A stretch of DNA of 64,000 nucleotides from Leptobrachium leishanense (taxonomy: Eukaryota > Chordata > Amphibia > Anura > Megophryidae), in contig CM019063.1 in the NCBI GenBank assembly GCA_009667805.1, positions 404,556,959-404,620,958 on the forward strand, written 5' to 3'. The position numbers and the translations under genes are program-made. Position 1 is the stretch's first letter. The number at the start of each line of letters is the position of its first letter. Shown piece after piece: positions 1 to 11,267 of this stretch. The notes under the pieces were generated by a model. It saw only the letters and a list, made by a program, of their open reading frames with translations, ran no database searches and had not been told where the DNA came from.

Positions 1-414
1 TATTCATCAGTAAGTGCCACAGTACATACGAGAGGTGGGAAGGGGTGTGCGTGTAATTGTCATCTTAATTACCATCGGTTAGGTATTTCTTATTCAATCC
101 CCATTTAAAATAACAGGAAAATGAAAACTGTTTATATTTTGTAATTTTTGTCACTGTTCTTATCCAGACATTCTTTCTACGTAATCGTTATCTGTATGAT
201 AGTCTTATTGGTCAGGGTATATGTTATGAATTCGGTACATTTCTGAAGCTCCCATAACTTTTCAACCTTGTTTCTCGAACTGTACTGAACAAAAATAAAT
301 GAATAAATGCAAATATAGCAGTGCATGGCAGAAGCAGGTTTGGGCAAAGAGACTGAGCTGTTAGTTCTTCCTTCGGAATGCAGTTTACTAGAATATAAAA
401 CCCTTTTTCCATAT
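1..414. other. SLC10A7 intron, no feature seen
   Basis: AT-rich intronic sequence upstream of the first SLC10A7 exon in the window. No exon, RNA gene or recognisable element was seen. Confidence 0.4.
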
Positions 415-645
415 CTTTTAATGCAAGATTAGTGTGCTCTCTGGGGAGAAGCAAAATTCTTTTGGGAGATCTCCCTTCTGTCACCATGTATTACTGTAAA
501 GAAGCTACAAGGAAGAGCCTCCATCCTCTCTTTAACAGAAACTTTGTTGCAGCATTACAACAGCCAGGGAGAGCTCAGGGGTCACTTACTGCTGTACATG
601 GATACGATTTAGGTGGTTATAATTACTGAGAAGCCCTGTACAACC
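415..645 (+). repeat. Dispersed repeat R, copy 1
   Basis: The segment shares a core, TGTATTACTGTAAAGAAGC and flanking sequence, with reverse-strand segments at 53030-53300 and 50945-51145. The shared order is a ctggggagaa(g/a)caaaattct block, the core, then a cagggagagctc block. Short open frames over the core encode a similar YYCKEATR peptide in copies 1 and 2, but no copy has a convincing gene structure. I do not recognise the family; an old SINE or LINE fragment is most likely. Confidence 0.5.
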
Positions 646-1477
646 CAGATATATAGATTGTTTTTGTGCTCTCCATATATATAGGCATTATACCCCCATA
701 CAGATATATTTATATTTAATTGCTTTTTTGAAAGCTGCATTGCTAATAATCTCATTATGATCACTATAAATCCTTATAAGCAAGATATTTCACTGTTTTT
801 ATTATGTGTCTTTATCACATTTACTGTACTTGACACAAAGGCTATTTCTACCTTTTATGCCAATAAAGCAGACTCCATGTGAAATTGTGCAAGATAAGGA
901 ACACCATCTGGAGTTAAGAATCTTTCATCCCAACAATAGTTCAGTAGTGTACAGCATAAATGAATACATAAAAAAATTAAAGATTAAAATAATGTAATTT
1001 ATTTAGTCTCTTAGCAACCATCTCTGTGCAAAATTGCCATTATACCCTATTTTTAATTGTGAACTATGCATACTATGGTTCAAACAAAGGTTATGATATA
1101 TATATATTTTTTTAAAAATACAAAAAGTGCTTGGTAGTGAAGGAGTTAATTGTGAAATGTGTAATTTTTACAGGCTTCGGACTCTAATATTCCAGATAAC
1201 ACAGCCATGCCAATATGATTGCTTATCCCCTTTTGCAAGGTTCCAGTAGTAGTATATGTGGTTGTTTTGGAGCTCACAGAATGAGTGGGCTATGGAAATC
1301 ATGGGGGGCACAGTAAAAATAAGCCCACATAAACTGCTTTTTGGATTCTATACTGTGACTTTGTCACTTGTCAATTGTTTTTTTTAATATATATTGTGTC
1401 AATTGTTTTTTTATATATTGCCAGCTATGCTAATGCGGATTTCCGAGTAATAACTGCATATTTCATTTTTCTTTCAG
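646..1477. other. SLC10A7 intron
   Basis: AT-rich intron with short TA-rich and T-rich runs. It ends in a normal polypyrimidine tract and AG acceptor at 1476-1477. No other feature seen. Confidence 0.4.
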
Positions 1478-1529
1478 TATTTTTTATCCAACTGGCCTTC
1501 ATGCTCTTAACATTCCTATTCTCTACCAG
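1478..1529 (+). CDS. SLC10A7: SLC10A7 internal exon
   Basis: This 52-bp exon has an AG acceptor at 1476-1477 and a GTATGT donor at 1530. It encodes FFIQLAFMLLTFLFST, a hydrophobic segment matching the late transmembrane region I recall for vertebrate SLC10A7 (recalled, not searched). It begins with the last two bases of a codon and ends with two bases (AG) that are completed by the C opening the next exon, so the phases agree. SLC10A7 is the divergent, roughly ten-helix member of the SLC10 (bile-acid/sodium symporter-like) family. It is placed in the secretory pathway and plasma membrane and linked to intracellular calcium control, with loss in people causing skeletal and enamel defects. Earlier exons lie upstream of the window. 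Confidence 0.93.
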
Positions 1530-3692
1530 GTATGTTCATTGACTATATATATATTTTTCTCTTATTCCGTTCTAGTTGTAGTTAGCGTAGTGCCCCCCCC
1601 CCCATTCTAGGATCAGTTATGAATAATTATGTCATTTGTGGATTTTTCCATCTGGTGTAACTATTGCTATCATTACTGCTATCTCGTTATTGGTGCAAGC
1701 ATAGACATCATTAATAGGAGAATAAGATGTAGGTAAGCCTTGCATTTATAGTCAAAGTATCTGTTAGAATAAAAAAGGCATAGAGAAAATTAGAGCAAGT
1801 AAAATTATGTCAGGAAGTTGGATGACTCGAGGGGTGCTGTCAAATAACATCTGGCACCTCAATTTAGAATGGTGGGGTGGCCCTCCAGTTGTTTTTTTTT
1901 ATTTTTTTTATTTTTATTATCCGATATCTAAGGGCTTTGTGAATTGTCACCGTGACTCCCTGTTACTGACATTTAAGATAATTGAAGAAACATTAATATA
2001 CAATAGTTATACACCTATGTAGATTTTGTGATCTGCTGTGCTTTATTTCTTTCTTGACCATGGACCATGGTTTATGGTGAATAAAGTGGGATGATTGTAT
2101 GATGTTGAGTAGGGAGAAGTTGTAGTCATACGCTCATTTCTTTGTAATGATGCATGCTTCGGTGTATTCTTTGGCCATCCAGCAAGGGTGACAAATTCAA
2201 GGTATGTAGCACATGAGTACAAGCAGATTTAAATACTATTTTAGGCCCAACTGATGCATTTTATGGTCTTCTGTGTTGCCGTTTCTCTGTTGTGTAAACC
2301 GGAGTTCATAAATGTAACAGAGGGATAAACTGAGCTTTGGATCCAGTCCCAAATGCGTTATTGGGTTACTTTGCCATAACACCAAGGAACTTCAGGAACA
2401 GGGAAAGCAAATTTAACCTTCTCTCCTTAAAGCCAGATAAAGGCTAGAATATCTATTTTATTGGAGATTTCAAAGGATTGGTGATTACACAAAACAGAGT
2501 GATAAACAAATGACATATTTGACACCATGGTGCCTGGTCCATACCTCCCAAGTATCCCTAAAATCCCCGTTTTTAGGGGTTCCTCCATATATTCAGGGTG
2601 TGCAGGTGCATGACGGCTGCAAAACAATAATTTCCCAAGCAACGAGTCTCTAAATGGTAACCGTTATTAGAAATTAGATAATTTGCTCTTGTTCCAAATA
2701 ACATTTTTATTGATATGAAATGGCCTCAAAAGGTTGTGACAGCATTGAAAAACTCTAGGTATAGCCACATTGTTTCCCAGTCTCACTCGGCTTCCGAGTA
2801 GATGAGGTGGCGAATCTCACCACCCTCTCTACTGTGGGAAGAGATGTGAGTATGGGATTTATGGGGGGGTTTCACAGTGTGTTAATTGATTGTTGTAAAT
2901 GCAGAATCCCTTGACACCAGATTTTAGGAGTCCGTATTTCTTAGAGAAATAATGGCTCCAAAATAGAAGAGGGAGCTACCTTGGAATAGCTTGCGCTTCT
3001 ATTCGTAGGCACAAATTAACACCTCCTATACATAGTATAGAAGATGATAATTTACAGTAAGATGGAGCAGGGATACGCTATACTTGAGGCGGAAGCACAG
3101 CTTGTGGCAAGAGTAGGAGTAGTGATTCTCACCATTTAATAAAACTACTAGAAACGTGATGCTGTTGGTGGTTATCCTTGCAGAGCTCTTTATACTGCTT
3201 CTGCTGTTGATACAGATTTCTTGTATTTGCTATTATTGTACAGTTGGTCTAGGAAGAGGAATATTTGTAATATGATCTTGGAATGTCTTCTCTTGATTCT
3301 ATGCAAGATCGATTGATAGTTAAGCTGAAATTAGGCTTGGTATTTGTATAACAAAATTTTAAACCATGAATGCATGGGAATTACAAATTTAAACAAAAAT
3401 GGCAAAATTTGAGAATTTTTCTAATGGTTGTTTTCATATGTATTTCTTTACAACCATTCACTTGCAATTCCTCAGAAATTCAAGATTTTGTAAAAAAATA
3501 AATACTGACAGGAAGTGTGAAAAAACATTTCTGTAAAGTAAGAAATCTTCCAAAAAATAGAATTGTTAATCATTTATTTTTTATAAATCAGCAAATTGCT
3601 AAATGGCTGAACAAGCCACAACAATGGAAGGAAAATCAATGTTTAGTGTGACCACTCTTTGCCTTCATAACAGCATTTTCTAGGTACACTTA
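1530..3692. other. SLC10A7 intron, mostly featureless
   Basis: Intron with a C tract near 1592-1604, T-rich tracts near 1890-1920 and a short block near 2535-2600 (tccatacctcccaagtatccc) of a kind common in repeats. No gene or intact element was seen. Confidence 0.4.
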
Positions 3693-5335
3693 CAATATTT
3701 CACAAAAGTGATTACACCCCTCACATTTTTGTAAGTATTTTATTATATCTTTTCATGTGACAACACTGAAGAAATGACACTTTGCTACAATATAAAGTAG
3801 TGAGTGTACAGCTTGTATAACAGTGTAAATTTGCTGTCCCCTCAAAATAACTCAACACACAGCCATTAATGTCTAAACCGCTGGCAACAAAAAATGAGTA
3901 CACCCCTAAATGAAATTGTTCACATTGGGCTCAAAGTGTCAATATTTTGTGTGGCCACCAGTATTTTCCAGCACTGCCTTAACCCTCCCGGGCTTGGAGT
4001 TCACTAGAGCTTCACAGGTTGCCATTGGAGTGCTGTTCCACCCCTCCATGATGACAACACAGCGCTGGTGGATGTTTGAGACCTTGTGCTCCTCCACCTT
4101 CCATTTGAGGATGCCCCACAGATACTCAATAGGGTTTAGGTCTGGAGACATGCTTGGCAAGTCTATCACCTTTGCCCTCAGCTTCTTTAGCAAGGCAGTG
4201 GTCGTCTTGGGGATGTGTTTGGGGTTGATGTCATGTTGGAATACTGTCCTGCGGCCCAGTCTCCGAAGGGAGGGGATCATGCTCTGCTTCCGTATGTCAC
4301 CGTACGAGTTGGCATTCATGGTTCCCTCAGTGAACTGTAGCTCCCAAATGCCAGCAGCACTCATGCAGCCCCAGACCATGACACACCCACCACCATGCTT
4401 GACTGTAGGCAAGACACACTTGTGTGTGGCAGCAACAAGGTGAGGAGTACAAAGACGTTTGACATCATCTGAACCAAATACGTTTCTTTGTCTCATCAGA
4501 CCACAGGACATGGTTCCAGTTACCCATGTACTTAGTCTGCTTATCTTCAGCAAACTGTTTGCGGCTTTCTTGTGCATTATCTTTCGAAAAGGCTTCCTTC
4601 TGGGTTGACAGCCATGCAGACCAATTTGATGCAGTGTGCGGCGTATGGTCTGAGCACTGAGGGGCTGACCTCCCCCCCCCCCCCACCAACCTCTGCAGCA
4701 ATACTGACAGCACTCATTCGTCTATTTCCCAAAGACAACCTCTGGATATGATGCTGAACATGTACACTCAACTTCTTTGGTCAACCGTGGCGAGGCCTAT
4801 TCTGAGTGGAACCTGTCCTGTTAAACCACTGTATGGTCGTGGCCACAGTGCTTCAGCTTTGTTTCAGGGTCTTGTCAATCTTCTTATAGCCTCGGCCATC
4901 TTTATGTAGAGAAACAATTCCTTTTTTTTCAGATCCTCAGAGTTCTTTGCCATGAGGTGCCACGTTGAACTTCCAGGGACCAGTATAAGAGAATGAGAGC
5001 GATAACACCAAATTTAACACACCTGCTCTCCATTCACACCTGAGACCTTGTAACACTAACAAGTCACATGGCACCGGAGAGGGAAAAGGGCTAATTGGGC
5101 CCAATTTGGACATTTTCACTTAGGGGTGTATTCACTTTTGTTGCCAGCAGTTTGGACATTAATGGCTGTGTGTTTAGTTATTTTGAGGGGACAGCAAATT
5201 TACACTGTTATACAAGCTGCACACTCACTACTTTACATTGTAGCAAAGTGTCATTTCTTCAGTGTTGTCACATGAAAAGATATAATAAAATATTTACAAA
5301 AATGTGAGGGGTATACACACTTCTGTGAGATACTG
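3693..5335 (-). mobile_element. Tc1-like DNA transposon, inactive
   Basis: The ends are matching inverted repeats, CAATATTTCACAAAAGTG at the left and the complement of CAGTATCTCACAGAAGTG at the right, with TA on both sides (3691-3692 and 5336-5337). This is the Tc1/mariner target duplication. Longer subterminal repeats near 3720-3905 and 5130-5305 match each other in inverse, giving long terminal repeats of about 200 bp. The single gene inside, on the - strand, is broken by frameshifts, so the copy cannot mobilise itself. The 1643-bp length is normal for Tc1 elements. Confidence 0.9.
3939..4860 (-). pseudogene. Tc1 transposase pseudogene
   Basis: The - strand encodes a degraded Tc1-family transposase in pieces. 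The 3' piece (3939 to about 4480) keeps KHGGGCVMVWG, FQHDINPKH and SPDLNPIEYLWG, so the second Asp and the Glu of the DDE triad are present. A neighbouring frame (about 4465-4600) holds NHVLWSDET, with the first catalytic Asp. The N-terminal DNA-binding part is disrupted across 4577-4860, including a tract of about 12 C (G on the coding strand) near 4673-4684. The frame changes show that it is dead. The family assignment is secure; the exact number of frameshifts is not. Confidence 0.9.
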
Positions 5336-5608
5336 TATATACAGACAGGAGCAGAATTAAAAGGGTTATTCAAAGAGCACTGAAATTTCACTTTCTGTTC
5401 AGGTTATTCTCTTTGAGGTACAATAACTGAATTCTAAAGAAAGCGCAAGAGAATACAAGTATTACTTGCACAACAAACCTTTTGTTGATTTATGACAATC
5501 TGTGGTTATCCAGGATTTTCAGAACAACCTACCTGTGGAGTTACTGAAAAACCTGTGCAAGTGTATATTGGAAGAATTGATGCTGTTTTGCAGGCAAAGG
5601 GTGGTCAC

Positions 5609-6432
5609 TAGAGATGTGCATTCTTTTTCGGAAAAATTCAGAACGAAATCCATTAATTCGTATTTGGAAGTACTTCTGAATAGCGAATCAGTACGAATTC
5701 GAAACGAAATGGTATATAACAAATTTATTTAGTTTTACACTGTGTCATCCTCATAAAAGAAAAATTTAAATTTTTTTTGGTGTTACAGAATTCGAATCAA
5801 TATCAACTGTCGAATTGATCTTAAATCAAAATACATACAATACAAGTAATGCAGTCAGCAAACAACTTTATGAAACAAATTAATTTCGTTCCACAGTTTC
5901 ACAAGAACCTGTCCCTGTTAAATTGACTCAAATACTAAATCTGTAAGACGGCTTAATTTACACCTAGCTTGTCTTTTAACAGCAAAATTTGATTAATTGG
6001 GGTTTTATTTAGTGATCCGAAATTTGAATTGATATCAACTATCGAATTGATCTGAATTGATATCAACTATCGAATTGATCTTAACTTACAATACAAGTAA
6101 TAGTCAGCAAAGGACTTTATGAAACAAATTAATTTTGTTTCACTGTTTAATTTGACTCCAATACCAAATCTGTGACGCAGCTTAATATTTAACCCTAGAT
6201 TGTCTTTTTACAGAAAAATTTGTTTAATTGGGGTTTTATTTAGTGATTCAAAATTCGAATTGATATCAACTATCGAATTGATATATGAAATTCGAATCGA
6301 TTCGAAATTTCAAATCGATACGAAATTTTGAATCGATCAGAAACTAAATTAGTTACGAAAGTCCGAAAACAAAATTATTTAAAAACAATTCTGTAAAAAG
6401 AGAAACAATCTTTTCAGCCATGCACATCCCTA
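5609..6432. mobile_element. hAT-like non-autonomous element
   Basis: Terminal repeats are TAGAGATGTGCA on the left and TGCACATCCCTA on the right. The flanks GTGGTCAC (5601-5608) and ATGGTCAC (6433-6440) agree at 7 of 8 positions, as expected for a hAT-type 8-bp target duplication. The interior is AT-rich and repetitive, with gaattgatatcaactatcg present several times around 5790-6300 and many TTCGAA/ATCGAT palindromes. There is no transposase, so it would depend on another element. Confidence 0.82.
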
Positions 6433-6486
6433 ATGGTCACACCAAATATTGATTAATTTTTGTTACTGGATAAACATGAACTGTTA

Positions 6487-6806
6487 GGCTGCAGTCACAC
6501 ATGAGTTATTGAGAGCGGAAGGAACATCCGTGAGAGTTGACACCCCTATGGCCACGTCGCTGAGCAGTTAGTGCACTCTGCACCATAAAGCTCAATTCTC
6601 TTATGGAAGATCGCGCTTTATAGCCCTGTCCTACGTCCATCGTAGCTTTTTGACGGGGAGGCTGAAAACACATCCGGTGGTAGCAAGCGCAACAGGTGCA
6701 CACGTTACATCGCGTGGCCCTCCCTGTCGAGCCGTCACAAAGCGGTGATGGACGCAGGGAAGAGCGGTCCTACAGATGCACTGAGTGCTCTCGTGTGACT
6801 GCAGCC
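6487..6806. mobile_element. Harbinger-like MITE, family H copy
   Basis: The ends are GGCTGCAGTCACAC and its complement GTGTGACTGCAGCC, with TTA before (6484-6486) and GTA after. The same design (GGC..GCC ends, 3-bp TA-rich flanks) recurs at 48739-49172 and 55354-55786. The interior is moderately CpG-rich and non-coding. Harbinger type is inferred from the 3-bp TWA-like duplication; it could be another class with 3-bp sites. Confidence 0.68.
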
Positions 6807-7107
6807 GTAACAGTTCTGTTTTGAAAGCATTCTTCCTTTACAGCATTATATTAACACCTTCTGAAAACTTTACATTGTATTGTATTTGTGAGTCATTGCC
6901 ATTTTATTTAGGCATGTCTTTACTGCCGAAAACATGTCTTCACTGTATAGCAGCAGTAATTGTGTATTCTTTTAATCATCTTGATTAGCTTATTTTAACC
7001 GCATCTTCATGGATTTCATTTGAGAGTATGATTTGTAAATCATGTAATGTTAGAATTAAGTTTTCTTTAATTATTTAACTGTTTATTTCTTGCTTTCTTA
7101 ATCTCAG

Positions 7108-7181
7108 CAATAACAGTGGTTTTACCCCTGCGGATACTGTGGCAATAGTATTTTGTTCCACCCACAAATCTCTCACTCTGG
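7108..7181 (+). CDS. SLC10A7: SLC10A7 internal exon
   Basis: This 74-bp exon follows AG at 7106-7107 and precedes a strong GTAAGT donor at 7182. After the first base, which completes the split codon from the previous exon, it encodes [20 protein letters not shown] and then SLTL, and it ends with one base of a Gly codon. This is the conserved SLC10A7 stretch ([20 protein letters not shown] in the human protein as I recall it). The upstream split codon reads Ser where I recall Arg in human. The intron before it is 5.6 kb and the one after is 19.2 kb. Confidence 0.95.
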
Positions 7182-7483
7182 GTAAGTCCTAAAAGCAAAA
7201 TGTGCACACAAGTTGTTTTACAATATTTGAGAACCTCCCTTCTAGATTATTTTATATTGTATATTTTAAACCAAAGAACATATATAGATAACAGGAGAAT
7301 CCCTTGGCAAATTGGCAACTATAAATGAAATTTAAAGAAAAAGGTCACTGTAGACGAGAAGACACTCATGTCAAAAGTCACCCTGTACTGCAGATGACAA
7401 AGTCTTATCGTCAGTTATTTACTTCTTCGGTGTTCCAGCAACAGAACAGAGTCTTTTCTCCCCCTTGTCGCGGCCTGCCGCAA

Positions 7484-7861
7484 GTCAGGCTTGATGGGGA
7501 GACTCCTCTAGCCCACTGACAATGCATCATGATACATGATGTCAGGCTTGATGGGGAGACTCCTCTAGCCCACTGACAATGCATCATGATACATGATGTC
7601 AGGCTTGATGGGGAGACTCCTCTAGCCCACTGACAATGCATCATGATACAAGATGTCAGGCTTGATGGGGAGACTCCTCTAGCCCACTGACAATGCATCA
7701 TGATACATGATGTCAGGCTTGATGGGGAGACTCCTCTAGCCCACTGACAATGCATCATGATACAAGATGTCAGGCTTGATGGGGAGACTCCTCTAGCCCA
7801 CTGACAATGCATCATGATACATGATGTCAGGCTTGATGGGGAGACTCCTCTAGCCCACTGA
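7484..7861. repeat. 57-bp minisatellite, about 6.6 units
   Basis: Near-identical units of exactly 57 bp start with gtcaggcttgatggggagac and end with atgatacatgat or atgatacaagat. The last seven bases differ between units in the order acatgat, acatgat, acaagat, acatgat, acaagat, acatgat. The unit is a multiple of three, so the - strand shows a repetitive 134-residue open frame. I read that as a by-product of the repeat rather than a gene. Very low divergence between units points to recent expansion or conversion. Confidence 0.97.
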
Positions 7862-7969
7862 CCTCATGATGTCACGATGTTGTGGAGACTTCCTTAACCG
7901 CAGCAAAGCTGGAGAAGACTATGTATAAATAAATAATAGAAAAAAATTCTTTCTTTTAATCAAAAGTAT

Positions 7970-8400
7970 CAGCATTGTATACTTTTCTATTGTAAAGTAT
8001 ACAGAGCCTCTGCAATAACTCACCTGGTCATTTCCCACACCAGGAGCAAGTGTGGAGGTGGTGACGTGAGGCATATTCACCACCGATCATATAAATTGTA
8101 AGCCGGTGCGACATTGGATAGAAAGGCTGAGGATCCTTTTGTAGCATTATACCTCTGTTCTTTACATCCCACATGGTCAAGTGAGGTGTCATTGGAAGGG
8201 CCAGAGTTTGGGCTTTTCATTTGCACCAAATCTGACCATGTACTTTTCTTCCACTTTTTTAATTTTTAATTCTGAGGCCCTGATCTTGTCCTCATTTACT
8301 CATACAGCGAACAATGGCATTGCAGTAACTCACCTCATTTCAGCGTCTTTCCAGAGTCTGGCCTTTCCAAGGATACCAAACATGACCATGTATAATGTAT
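7970..8400 (-). repeat. Dispersed repeat with ggtatcattggaaaggcc module
   Basis: Read on the - strand, this shares blocks with 38880-39240 and 55848-56080. These are a tggtatccttggaaaggcc-like block (near 8365-8390), a block on gaggtgagttactgcaatgcc, and a ccaatgacacctcacttgacc block. The tggtatcattggaaaggcc block also occurs inside the piggyBac-like MITEs at 18620, 46706 and 49349. Family not recognised. Confidence 0.5.
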
Positions 8401-8524
8401 AAAAAAAATATACAAAAATGTAATATTAAAAAATATATATAAAAATTATTTAAATTTTTTTGGGCAGTGGCATTGTATAGTTTTTACATGTTAAATGAAA
8501 AATACCACTGCCTTTACACACCTT

Positions 8525-9250
8525 GGGCTCTATTACATTCTTCGCGCAAAAATGTGCGCGTGCGCAAAAACGCATTGACGCGAGGGGAAAAACCCCTCGC
8601 GATGACCGTCAAATTACGACGTTCGCGTAAACGATGCACGTTAACGTCTAACGCGAGTTACCCTGCGTGAGAAAACGTTTGTGCGTGCATCCCATACTTA
8701 ACATTGTGAGCACAAATGCGTTTGTGCGCTAGTACGCGGCTGGTATTACAATCGATGCACAGCTTTTTACGAACGACGTTTGCGCGCATAATTTTAACAT
8801 CTTTGAAAAGCTGGTGGTAACTGCAAATCTGACGTCCTGGCTGAAACCAAATACACCAGCACGAAAAAAAAAATACAGCAAAGTATAGCTGCACATTCTA
8901 CACATACCCAAACAATAAAATTAAGAGGTTGTGCTTGTTTTTATTATTGCTGCAGCATATATACTCAGATTGATTTTGGCAGGCGCAAAAACTGAACAGG
9001 AGGCAATTGTGGTTCTTCATTCTGATTGGCTGAATCGCGTGAAAAAACAATCTGCCCACCGATTTCTGCAAGCAGCGTTAATTTGTGCTCGTTTTTGCGC
9101 GTCTTTTTTCCGCGCGATATTTATTGACATATGAAAAAATGCGCTCGGATCGTAATACCTGCTTTACTTTACACGCGTTAACGTTTAACGCTGCGCGCAA
9201 AAAAAATTGCGCTGCGCGGATGAATTTACGCAGAGAATGTAATAGAGCCC
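8525..9250. mobile_element. CpG-rich inverted-repeat element
   Basis: The ends GGGCTCTATTACATTCT and AGAATGTAATAGAGCCC are perfect complements, flanked by CTT on both sides (8522-8524 and 9251-9253). Subterminal arms full of GCGCAAA, TGCGCG and AACGCG motifs face each other across an AT-richer centre (about 8730-9050). The 3-bp duplication and GG..CC ends suggest a Harbinger-like MITE, but CTT is not the usual TWA site, so the class is uncertain. No coding capacity was seen. Confidence 0.8.
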
Positions 9251-11267
9251 CTTCTCGTTTCCCATGCAGGGAGCATGTTTAATGCTTTATACATAATATT
9301 ATTATTTATGAAGCGCAATGCACCAAAATACAAGACAAAAATTCATTTTCTCGGTTTTGGTTAAAATTGCGCATTTCCTTAAAAATTCGCAATAATAGGT
9401 TCTGGATTTCTTCTTTTTAGTTTATTATTCTAACCCATAGGATATATAACCACAAAGGTTTGGAAGGTAAAATGTAGAAAAAAAAATGTAAACGCTGTAC
9501 ATGATTGAAATCTAAATGGAAATTTACACATCTTTGACATTTTTTAATATGGCATTCTGATGCGACATGACATATACGCATAGCAATGACATATTTTAAG
9601 TCCACTGGGATTTATATTTTGCCTGGGTCCTTAACCTCAAATTGCGTTTAAAAAGTGATGAGCAAAAAATTGTGAAAATGTGCTCAGCAGCACATTGAAA
9701 TCGCTCAGCAGTGAATGGGATAAAGACACATATTTGCACATACACACAATTAAGCAATCAGAAATTAAATATATTACTTGGATATTAAATAATTGAGCAC
9801 ATTTACCATAAATGCTTGGACCAATTTTGTGTGTGTGATCCGGGAAATGTAATGCCTTGCATCTGTTTGACAGGTGTATGGGTGGAGTTACAATATCTGT
9901 TTTGAAGCACTTTTTTGATGAAAACCAAAAAAATAATTTTTAATTGGGAATGCTGGGTAAACAACTCTATAGGGTATTTCAATCTGCGGTTTTCATTAGC
10001 TGTACTGTCAATACTCTACTCTTGTATTCTAATAGTTCTTGGTTTATTGTTGCTTTGGTGCCTGGTCCCTTCTTGTGCAGACTCCAACTACTACACACTG
10101 ATACAATTCTATTCTCTTTCATTAAGTGTTTGCGCCTATGGTACATCGGTGCCATGAGTGACAGCTGTTGAAACATGCACATGTCTTCAGATCTCTGGCC
10201 TTTCAGAATAGTATATTATATGTGGACTTTATTCAGCGCGAGTGCTGCATGAATTATGCCACCTGACAATATCAAGAGTGAGAATGCTCTTACATCTCAA
10301 ATGCATTACTGTTGCTTTAAAGCACTCGCTTTGCTTGGAAAGGGGCATATAAAAACTTTACATTAATCCACACAGCATGTTATTATAGAGTTAAATGGAC
10401 TCAATCAGCGCTAAAATATATTGCACGTCACGGAAGTCTTTGGACTATCTACCTTACAACTCAAGTTCTGAAAGTGATTTTAAAAAAAATCGTTAAAATC
10501 CTGTATAGATGAGCTGTTATGCAATAATGTAACTTTTTTCAATATTAGTTTTCAACCTTTGTACTCATAATGTGTTTCTAGGGAAACGCAGATTGGTTTG
10601 GTTCATGTATAGAAAAACATTTGGATTGAAACAACTGAATTTATCTGTTCTCTAATTTCTATCATTCCCGTTGGTCTTTTTTAAAATGCATTTTATATTT
10701 AATCAATTCTGCTTGTAAGTACTTATATACATTCACCAGTATATGTGTGTGTGTCTCTCGTTCTTTCTCTGTCACATTTTCGTTCTCTCGCGCATTAAGC
10801 AAATACAGCTATTGTGAAAGACGTGGTCTGCCACCTGTATTGGCAATGTTGTTAATAAAACTGATAAAATCATTGCAGACCCCTAATTGATGTTTGGTGG
10901 GACGCCATTCATTACTCAGTAATCAGGTTAAGTATTCTGTAGTTATGTGGCTGAGGTATGCAAAGGCTCCATTGTCTTCCACATTACCTTTTTGTGGACA
11001 TCATCTCGGCCTTCATTTAGAATTAAGCTTTTTATTTACATACTAGCTATTAAGCCTGCCCGGAGGGCAGTCTATTGTTGTTGTTGCCATCTTAGAATCC
11101 GTGTCCACATATTTGTTTTTCAAAGTCCTATCCAAGAGTATCTCTTTTTATAAATGCAATTGTAACCCGTCTGTCGCCGAGGGCCGAGTAAGCAGCTGTG
11201 AAGGGTGTGCGTGCAGCTGACAGCACATTACAAAGGCATTTATATATTCTAGCAGGCTTCTCTTTTC
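9251..11267. other. SLC10A7 intron
   Basis: Largely featureless intron. A short (TG)n then (TC)-rich microsatellite lies at about 10743-10790. Near 11042-11245 the motif ctagctattaagcctgcccg and a later tctagcaggctt may be ends of an old repeat, which I could not classify. Confidence 0.4.

Noticed and set aside
3910..4443. 177-residue + strand frame
   Set aside because: It is the antisense shadow of the Tc1 transposase pseudogene on the - strand.
7411..7815. 134-residue repetitive - strand open frame
   Set aside because: It is made by a 57-bp tandem repeat whose length is a multiple of three; there is no start context, splice signal or family resemblance.
7484..7861. CRISPR-like array
   Set aside because: Units are contiguous without unique spacers and the genome is a vertebrate; it is a minisatellite.
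11042..11245. Helitron, suggested by CTAG-like ends
   Set aside because: No 3' hairpin plus CTRR end and no 5' TC start could be confirmed; the words are too short.
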